Below, piece by piece: positions 56,501 to 64,000 of a stretch of DNA of 64,000 nt (positions within the stretch are counted from its first letter, which is position 1; the number at the start of each line of letters is the position of its first letter). The stretch is from Chamaecyparis obtusa (lineage: Eukaryota > Streptophyta > Pinopsida > Cupressales > Cupressaceae), in assembly GCA_027943335.1 (NCBI GenBank), contig BSBK01001580.1:955501-1019500 (forward strand), written 5' to 3'. The position numbers and the translations under genes are program-made. The notes under the pieces are model-generated. The model ran no database searches, was not told the DNA's origin, and saw only the letters and a program-made list of their open reading frames with translations.

Positions 56501-57471
56501 GCGTTTGAAAAGACATTTTTGCACAGCTTTCCTCATTAGATTGGTATGGGAAGCTAATTTCACTACCTTGCTTCATTTCATAAATAACTAGTTGACTCTA
56601 TTTGTGGGGAAGGGGTGTGAAATAATGAAGAGAGAACAAATAAAGCTTGTCAAGAACCTGGAAGACTGCCAGTTAATAATTATAGAATAAAAATAAATGA
56701 TGTGACTTGCAATGTCCTCAGCCAATTATATCTGATTTTCTTCCACCGAAAATCAAAATTGGCTGCAAAGACCAACATCATTTGAAGCAATCAATCAATG
56801 TCCACAGTAAACTAGAAAGAAGGGAACAACAAGTTCATGAGGAGCTATACACTTTGAAAGGTGGAGACAATTCTCCCAAACAATCATGCTGTCAAGGACC
56901 AGCACTAGCACTCAGCAGCTTGCAGGTAACATTGGAGTTGCTAATAAACAATGGCATCATAACAAAGTCCAGCATCAAGTTTCAGCAGAAGTTGAACTCG
57001 TAGAAGCCACTTCCAAGCTTGTCTAACACATGCATATCCTAATAGGGTATGATAAAGAAAGAGAAAATCTAAGCCAAGGTAACCAGATTACATAAATTAA
57101 GCTGGGTCATGTAACTACCCTAAAATGATACTATGGAGGTAATCAATTTCTCAAACAAGATGAATGAGTAGAATAGGTTAATGATTTAAGACTTTCGGAA
57201 CTAGACAGGAAATTTGATATATAGAAACCTGGAAGGGGACTAAAGTTTTTATACCAGCTATGCATTTTACCAAGAACCAAAAAAATAATAAAATATCTGT
57301 GTTACTGTAACATGATCTCTATGATGCTTGTATCAAGAATGGATTAGCCACCTTCCCATTTATAACAGTTGATTTTCAAGGTCAAACCCTACAGTAATGA
57401 AAGATATGAAGGAAATAAAAATAAAAAGTCCTTATGGAAATAAGAAAAAATAAAAGCTGCCTTTGATTTGG
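56501..57471. other. Unassigned DNA
   Basis: A 98-codon plus-strand frame (56707-57003) matches no family I recognise and has no supporting context. Otherwise AT-rich sequence with no repeats noted. The right edge is the target of the next insertion. Confidence 0.4.
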
Positions 57472-57482
57472 ATGCCAAGGAG

Positions 57483-58538
57483 CATAGTTGGAAAACTCGG
57501 ACTCACCAAAAACTCGCCAAGGCCTGAAAAAAAAAATCGGGAAAAACTCTGCAAAAAACTCGGGAACTTAAAAAAAAAGCTAAATTTAATTAGAAATGCA
57601 TTGTTTTTTGCAAAGTTCAATGAGAAGACGCATCCAATGAGTTAATTAATGAGAACAAAATATAAACAAGCTGAGTTTAGATATATATAAACACAAAGTG
57701 GATACAAAATCGCATTCTCATTAAATTAGTTCTCTATAAAGACAGTAGCCCTTGTTAAATGAAAAGTTGGAATGATGCAAAAAAAAAGTACTCGGCTTCA
57801 ATTTTAATTTTAAAAAAAAATAAAAATTAAGATTTTATTCGTTGCTCGAGTTACGTGTATTCTTAATAGAAACTGTGCCGTTGGATTATAAAGCCTTTCA
57901 TTTTGTAGATGGTCTGCAGCTTAATATTAAAATGGCAGCATTTTCACCTGACCTATAACTGAAATTAGTAGTTAGACATGCATCCCAAATAGAGTGGACA
58001 GTTTACAAATTGAAAGTCCATTTGTGCAAAGAAAAGACTTTACAAGGTCATTTAGAAGATAAAGTACGTCTAAATGATGAGTGGCTTTTCAAGTGTTATG
58101 TTTAGGATAGAATAGTTGATAGGAGTAGACTACAATGATGACAATATGAGGTGAGGTATAATTCTATCATTGGAGAGACTTGAGAGTATACGTGTAGAGG
58201 TTTTCAATGTGATTAAATTGAATGCTATCAATGTAAACATAGTTTCGCAAATATGATTATAGAGGCATATGCATTCCCAAAATAGATTGTATGTGCAAAT
58301 CCTAGTGGTCAAAACAAGTGGTATGAATGGGACAACTATTTCTCATTAGAAAATAAAATGAAGTGTGTCGTTTTTTGTGTTTAAACGCTGAACAGCAAAT
58401 GCGGGCGAGTTTTTTAAACAACTCACTGAGTTTTTGGGAAAAACTCTCTGATTAATGGGCGAGTTTTTTCTGCAATTTTTTCTCTGAATAACTCACGATC
58501 TCTAAAAACTCGGCAATTAATCGGCGAGTTTGCCATCT
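57483..58538. mobile_element. Nonautonomous DNA transposon with 11-bp target duplication
   Basis: The 11-bp atgccaaggag stands at 57472-57482 and again at 58539-58549. The inner ends are inverted: AGTTGGAAAACTCG (57486-57499) faces the complement of AGATGGCAAACTCG at the right end (12 of 14 match). Subterminal aaaactcg and ggcgagttt words crowd both ends (57495-57575 and 58405-58530) in opposite orientation. There is no coding sequence. The duplication length suggests a Mutator-like element, but the superfamily is not certain. Confidence 0.75.
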
Positions 58539-58549
58539 ATGCCAAGGAG

Positions 58550-58754
58550 ATTAGATGGAAATTTGTTAAGTGATAGGTGACTTATTGTATGAAAAATATT
58601 GTACTGTGAAAAGAACAAAATCAGAAATAATGAACTCGGTATATTGTTGAGTTTTCAGAGAGATGGACAAGACCCCTAATAAAGATGTACACTCCATGTG
58701 AATTCTTAAATTCCTTCGTAAGCTTACAACTGAGAAAGAAGCAAGGAAGATTAC
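58550..58754. other. Unassigned DNA between two DNA transposons
   Basis: About 200 bp of host sequence, no gene seen. It ends in the aagattac target of the following element. Confidence 0.4.
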
Positions 58755-59601
58755 CTACATTACCGGATTCATCCCGGCAGCCCCTGCATCCAATGCAGAT
58801 GCACTCAGATGCAGATCCAATGTAGATGCACTCAGATGCAGATCTGCAGCCGGATGCTGTCTGGATGCACATACACAGTCTGTGGATGTGCCCGGATGCA
58901 CTTCACAGGCGTGGATGAGCACCCAGACAGTATCTGAAGCACATCTGGAGAGCATCCAAGTGCATCCGGGCCCCCTAAGAACTTTTTCACTTAAAAAACT
59001 GAAGTGTAACCGGTTGGGTTCAAAAAAAGCTGAAGACTTGGTTTATATTCATTCCAATTTGCGTCTTTTGTCACGTAAGGACCCCCACTACAAGGATGGG
59101 GCACCGAAGCTTTAGGATGTAGCCCCTGAGTGTGCCAACTTGAATGCAAACATTGAGGATATTACTAGACTCACTACGGCTTATGATGATGATGACATCC
59201 CTACACATGGTGCATCTAGTGCAAGTGGAACCGCTTTGGATTCAAATGATCTTGAACTTGCAGCAGCTGAAAATGAAAATCTAATGGATGATGACATTTT
59301 TTATGATACTTTTGATGATTGATGAATCATGAACTACAATTTGTAATTGTAATGATTTTCATTGGAATCGTGAACATAGACATATGTCATATATGATATG
59401 GCTTATTTGAATATTTTTGAACTATCAATTGGCATTTGGCATTGATCAATGATAAAGTATCATACTATCAAATGATTTAATTATGTATATTTTTTTTATT
59501 TTTTTGTATATATATACCTAAACGCATCCAAACCCCTCAAAAAAAAATTCCACATATCCACGTACCGGGTTCTCGTACCCACATCCGAACCGGTAACTTA
59601 G
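58755..59601 (+). mobile_element. Internally deleted hAT-like transposon
   Basis: The 8-bp duplication aagattac lies at 58747-58754 and 59602-59609. Terminal inverted repeats begin CTACATTACCGG (left) and, complemented, CTAAGTTACCGG (right), two mismatches in 12. The 8-bp duplication and the transposase tail inside both indicate hAT. The left subterminal part (58770-58980) is packed with gatgca and ggatgc words, including a 27-bp direct repeat at about 58787-58840. Most of the transposase is deleted. Confidence 0.82.
58982..59322 (+). pseudogene. hAT transposase C-terminal fragment
   Basis: In one plus-strand frame: KCNRLGSKKAEDLVYIHSNL, LLSRKDPHYKDGAPKL, a TAG (59113-59115, Trp expected), DVAPECANLNANIED, then an acidic tail ending LMDDDIFYDTFDD and stop. 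The RL-x-KA-x-DLVYIH-N-LRL pattern is the C-terminal end of the hAT dimerisation region in plant DUF659/hAT proteins. The BED finger and RNase H-like core are absent. One nonsense change only. Confidence 0.75.
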
Positions 59602-59609
59602 AAGATTAC

Positions 59610-62600
59610 TATAGACCTACAACCCTATATGTCTACTATAATGAACAGTTCCATCACAATTGGAATTTTTTGCACAGCCTTAGTAAGCATAATGATAGGA
59701 GGCCTGTGTGCTCCATTGAGAAGGCACAAAGTCCAATCCACGGGCCTGATGGGTATGTACTTGCTATGAACAATATAAGGTAAATGAAAAAATCAATTTC
59801 CCTAAGAACTTCTACAGAGAGGGTCCCATACACCAAATTAGTGTCTCACTTAGCAGGGGCCTAAAAATCCTACCTCTAACTTTACCTGCATGTGCCGGTA
59901 TGTATTGACATGTTCAGAGTGGAGGTCAGCAAGGACTGTTCAGCCACAAAATAGTGTGGTAGTGTTTGGAGATACAACCAAATATGAATCTAGCGTAGAG
60001 ATTACAGCCATGCATATCCAAGAATGAGTTGTGCAGGGAATCAGAATACTGGTGATCAGGGCATCAAACAAAGTCAGATGGATGTGAACAGATACTAAGA
60101 AAGAAAGAAAAAATGTGTTTATGAGTGCAGCGGAATGACAAGGCTACAAAACCATATGTAGAAAGATGCCTTTGAGTTTGCAGGAAAGCAAGTGGCAAAG
60201 AAGACAATAATTGCACAAGAAAGAGGTTATCCTCTAAAGATTTAGAAAGTATAATAACATCGGCATTGGTCCCGACACCTAAAGCATACACAAAAACTGA
60301 ATGCAAGGAATTCATTTCGTTCCAAAAGCACTTTGGTACAGCATGTACAAAAGGACCTAGCCAGAGATCATGCAATTAGGAGCAGCAAAAGTGAGAGTAG
60401 ATACATATCTAAAGACTACTACAAGATAGAAGGAAGAAGGTTAGAAGCAAGACAATAACGAGGCAAACAAAAAGAGATATGGCAAATAAATATGTAAAAC
60501 TTATAATACAAACTTAGAGCTCAGCTGGAAGCGATTTAGGAGGATGCACCCAATAATTAGCAAGTTTGGAAGTTTGTTCCAATCATTGCACCAATATTAT
60601 ATTCATTATCCTGCTAGGTTGACCATTCCCTGACTAAAGAACTCAAAGAAGATTCAAGCAAAGATACTTTGGTGCTAATTTCATGTAAGATGTTAAAGCT
60701 TGATGTTTCCCCTATCCCATGACTTCGATTAAAAGTAGACATACAAACAAATAGATTAGAAGGAAACCACCAGTGTGATGATCAGCACTCTCCACATCAC
60801 AAGAAATATAGAAACACATCAGATAAGCAATGCTATATTCACCGGAGAACAAAGGATATGGCTCATTCCCAAGTGCCAACATTAGTACGATAGACTACAA
60901 TGGTTACTTGGTAGTTATTGCAAAGAGAATATAAAAGAAATCTGATCTGTTTAGTTACTACATTAAATAAAGTTTTGTTTGAAATTATAGTTGTCTCCAG
61001 GGCGAAAGACAGGAGTAACAATTGAGAAAAAAAATGATGGATGGGCCTGTTTTAAGCTATATCATTCTGTTCTTTTCTACTGATATGGCAAATGCTAGTG
61101 TTGTTGTGTCCCTTACGCTACTCTTTAACCCAATGATGAACCTCCAATGCATATCAAGACTTAGACCCCCGAGGAACAAATTCTGTTAAAAAAACTTTAT
61201 GAACAGGAACTCCTTACAACTGATGAGCATTACCTATATCCTGTTTGGAAAATTCTTGTATATGACTATGCTGCCATACACAACGTAGGTTCATCAGTTG
61301 CTTGCACTTAGAGGCACAGTTCTTGCTATCTACTTTCTTCGTCTTGTATGCCAAGAAACAAACAGGGTTTTAACCCTAAGTTTTATAGATTCGTGTACAG
61401 AATTGTTCAATGTTGCTTACAATCACAAGCTATATCACAGCTGATGAATGTTACTTCTAAGTTACTAAAACTTCATGAATACCATTATGTTCTGAACAGA
61501 ATGAAGGCTTATCGGTTATATCTGCACATAATGGATCATTGCAAGGCTAAAGGTGGAACATTAATCTAAGCCTCATCATGTTGCAAATAGAATAAAGAAA
61601 TAAGTGAAATCAAGAGAAATCAATGCCTATCACATAATCATTACAGTTATTTTCAATCATGATCTCTGTTACAGATAAGGTTATCTACTTATCTTAGATA
61701 ATGTATACAGCATCTTCTGCTAGCACCTCATATCTTAAACCTGTTTCTTAAACTCTTGAAATATGGATGGTAATAAAAAAATTGAGCTAATGATTAGAGA
61801 ATATTGTGTAGATGTCTGAAAAAAGCAAAAGTTAAACGTGATCATTTTGTGTCATGGCCTAGCTAGTACCTCAATTCGGCCTTTGTGATGATTTTTTAAA
61901 GTTTCGTTCTACATGTTTAATTTGTACCCCTTGGGTTTCAATTTTGTGACCAACCTTTGGATAAAAGAAGTCTTGTAATCCCTTTATACCAGGCGTACAT
62001 CTCTGGCTCATAGCTGTTGCCTGAGATTTTCAACAAGCAAATAAATTTATTGATGTGCAAAATAGAATAAGTATAGAGGTTTCTGACACTGAAACATAAT
62101 ATGAACAAGAATCTTACTTTAGAACACTAAAATAAAAAATATGATAAATACTTCATATGTTGGAAATATCTTCACAGTTAACTTTTGAATGTGAAGAGAA
62201 CAAAGCAACAACAAAGATTCTGATGTAATTATTCAAGGCATGAACATTATAAATCCGAATTGGCTAATAAGAGATTGACAGCTTCTTATTAATGGGGGCC
62301 TTTAGGCTTTCAATTCATGCCATGAAGAAAATACACGATTGAATCACACTGAAACTGATTTAAATCAGGACTTTCAAAATCAGCATCTTCTTATAGTTAC
62401 ATCCATCGGTGTCTGCCTCGATTAGGCAAAACTATAATCAATAATCTAACATATGACTTGCTTAGTGAGCAAGAATATATTACCTTTTTTATCTATATCC
62501 AAAGTAGCTTCTGAGGCAATGTTTAGGACAAGACTTCAGTCAATTGTGGAGCTTAATTATGGGACCTGTACAGAAGATAAACGAACTCAAATGAATGCAA

Positions 62601-63002
62601 AAAACAAAAAAACACTCACATATAGATCAAACTATTACTTTCAGCAAAAGAGGCTTTCGAATTGGATGTTTTCTGCCTCCACTTTTAAATGCAAGTAACA
62701 AGGATGATTTGACAAAACCAAACTACAACAAACAACATTTGCATTTAAGCATTACAATTGATGCACTTCCAAAGAACAAAATATTTCTAAGTTTGGTATA
62801 GTGCCTTTCTCTAATGGTTAGTGAATAGCACTTGCCAATTGTTTCTTCAATTCCAAATGCGATTGAGACAGATTTCTTGTATGTACGAAATAAATCCTCA
62901 CAACAAAGACAACCTTTGATTCTGGACCTGTACTACTCTGGAATATAAACACAAATTCAACCAAGTTCACTTGAGGGAGCAATTTTGTCATGACTCATAA
63001 CA
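59610..63002. other. 3.4 kb without recognised features, downstream of the trihelix exon
   Basis: No element, RNA gene or conserved domain was recognised on either strand. Short frames exist (60064-60375 minus, 61348-61569 plus, 62453-62698 plus) but none has family similarity I can see. If the exon at 63003-63623 is followed by a further intron, part of this stretch may be intron or 3' untranslated sequence of that gene. Confidence 0.4.
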
Positions 63003-63623
63003 TTAACAGTATTTTGTTTTGGTGAAAGGGTCAAAGAAAAGAAATAAGTACCCTTCTTCTTGATAGAGTTTGTTAATTAAAGCAGCAAAGAGCTCATCTC
63101 TTCTATCAGCCTTCGCTTCTTCCCGAGCTCGTCTTTGATCTTCCCTCTCACGCCAAGCTTGTTCTTTCATGACCCGTTCTGCTTCCAATTTTTCCATTGT
63201 CTCTCGCCATTCCCGTTCCCTTAATCTCCTCTCTTGCTCTCTCACCTCCATTCCCTCCCTCCATTGCTCCTCAAACCTCTGTTGTTGCTGGAAGAAATCT
63301 TCAAGCACCTCTTGCATACTATTTGCACGGTATTTATCAGCTGTAACTCTCTGTCTTTCTTTATCTGCCCTCCTTTTCTTTCTCTTGACAATCTTCTCAT
63401 CTTCACTGTCCTCATCTTCATCCTCCTCATCTTCTGAGTAATCATCCGAAGACTTTTCAGCCAACAAACGTTTCAGTTTTCTTACCTTCTGTTTGGGTCT
63501 CACTCCAGACTCTGATTCCAATAGCAATCTATCCATATTTCTCTCACGCTCTTTAAAAATTGAATCCAGTTCTTCAAAGAAAGGACATTGCCTTCCATTG
63601 TCAGACTCTGAGGTTTCTTTTCC
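63003..63623 (-). CDS. Trihelix transcription factor, 3'-proximal exon (GT-3/GT-gamma-like)
   Basis: The exon begins at 63623 after a clear acceptor (minus TTCTACTCAG) in phase 0, and the frame runs 206 codons to TAA/TGA at 63003-63005. CPFFEELDSIFKE (residues 13-25) is the short conserved box following the trihelix domain. A Glu/Asp run (about 58-76) and a basic nuclear-localisation-like patch KRKKRRADKERQR (80-92) follow. A long Arg/Glu coiled coil (about 103-185) starts with MQEVLEDFFQQQQRFEEQWR and ends ADRRDELFAALINKLYQEE. This order fits plant GT-gamma (GT-3a/b-like) proteins, nuclear DNA-binding dimers. The trihelix domain itself must lie upstream, beyond the window. After QEEG the text is unlike the family, and a GT donor (63051-63050) stands there, so the true exon may end at 63052. 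Confidence 0.75.
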   Translation of the reverse strand, partial: GKETSESDNGRQCPFFEELDSIFKERERNMDRLLLESESGVRPKQKVRKLKRLLAEKSSDDYSEDEEDEDEDSEDEKIVKRKKRRADKERQRVTADKYRANSMQEVLEDFFQQQQRFEEQWREGMEVREQERRLREREWRETMEKLEAERVMKEQAWREREDQRRAREEAKADRRDELFAALINKLYQEEGYLFLFFDPFTKTKYC

Positions 63624-64000
63624 CTGAGTAGAAAGGAACATTGATCTTAATCATTTATCACAATAACAAGGGGAGAAAATCGGACCATAATTTGGTTTTT
63701 CCTACCAGAGAAATCAACAAGAACCATAATAGAGATCACCAAATAATTGACGAGTAACATTTCAAAATTGGATCTGCAATTTTTACAAAAAGATTTTAAA
63801 AGAGAGCACGGTTGTCCATTGTAACGTTTTGAGGTCTCTTTCCACTAAATAGATAGAGACCTAGGACCTAAAGGTCAAAGCTCTGCCATACGCTGGATGG
63901 GTTCAATCTTCTAGATAGGGGAACAAAATTATGCTGGATTGGTTTTAGATCAAGACAGGGAAATTTGATTAAGCTTAATTCACGCTAACTGCCAGATTGG
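63624..64000 (-). other. Intron of the trihelix gene
   Basis: Minus-strand sequence upstream of the acceptor at 63624-63625; no coding sequence or element was recognised. The donor lies outside the window. Confidence 0.6.

Noticed and set aside
56707..57003. 98-codon frame as a gene
   Set aside because: No domain, no splice context and no neighbouring support; left as unassigned.
62805..62880. tRNA-like ctaatggttagtgaatagca segment
   Set aside because: Only the D-arm-like words match; acceptor and T arms are absent.

Overview
The window looks like nuclear DNA of a seed plant, and its character suggests a large, repeat-rich genome of gymnosperm/conifer type. That last point is inference: it rests on deeply nested, old LTR retrotransposons, LTRs up to about 3.4 kb, AT-rich spacers, and a plant-specific trihelix-type exon at the right end. 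No bacterial operons, rRNA, tRNA or CRISPR arrays were recognised. Apart from the trihelix exon, essentially every coding signal belongs to a transposable element, and most of these are decayed.

Layout. 1-2755: unassigned DNA with shuffled short duplications and a 440-bp nearly loopless inverted repeat (1795-2234). 2756-8466: Ty1/copia element A, truncated in gag, with its 3' LTR. 8467-9864 and 23677-33311: Ty3/gypsy element C on the minus strand, split by insertion of copia element B (9865-23676, target duplication tataa). B is of the same family as A and is itself split by a nonautonomous gypsy-like element D (14661-21315, minus, target duplication ataac). 33312-44521: plus-strand gypsy element E, with gag only and very long LTRs, inserted in C's 5' LTR. 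E's 5' LTR holds insertion F (33936-36753, probably a solo LTR) with six hairpins. E's 3' LTR is cut by a minus-strand copia remnant H (44522-46999). 47005-55048: nonautonomous element G (plus strand), with a protease and a G-patch but no reverse transcriptase. Its protease gene is interrupted by an ORF1-only LINE-like insertion J (49617-51718, minus). 55049-56500: a plus-strand copia remnant K. 57483-58538 and 58755-59601: two nonautonomous DNA transposons with target duplications, the second carrying the tail of an hAT transposase. 63003-63623: the 3'-proximal exon of a trihelix transcription factor gene on the minus strand, whose DNA-binding exons lie beyond the window.

How it fits together. 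Target duplications and coding sequence that resumes across the gaps give a relative order: C before B before D; C before E before F and H; G before J; H/K before G. D and G share primer-binding site, polypurine tract and G-patch coding, and both lack reverse transcriptase. They look like one lineage mobilised by enzymes supplied elsewhere. The signals most worth a second look are the hairpin arrays inside LTRs E and F, the long inverted repeat at 1795-2234, the ORF1-only LINE-like insertion J, the D/G nonautonomous lineage, and split heat-shock-like elements in the G LTRs.
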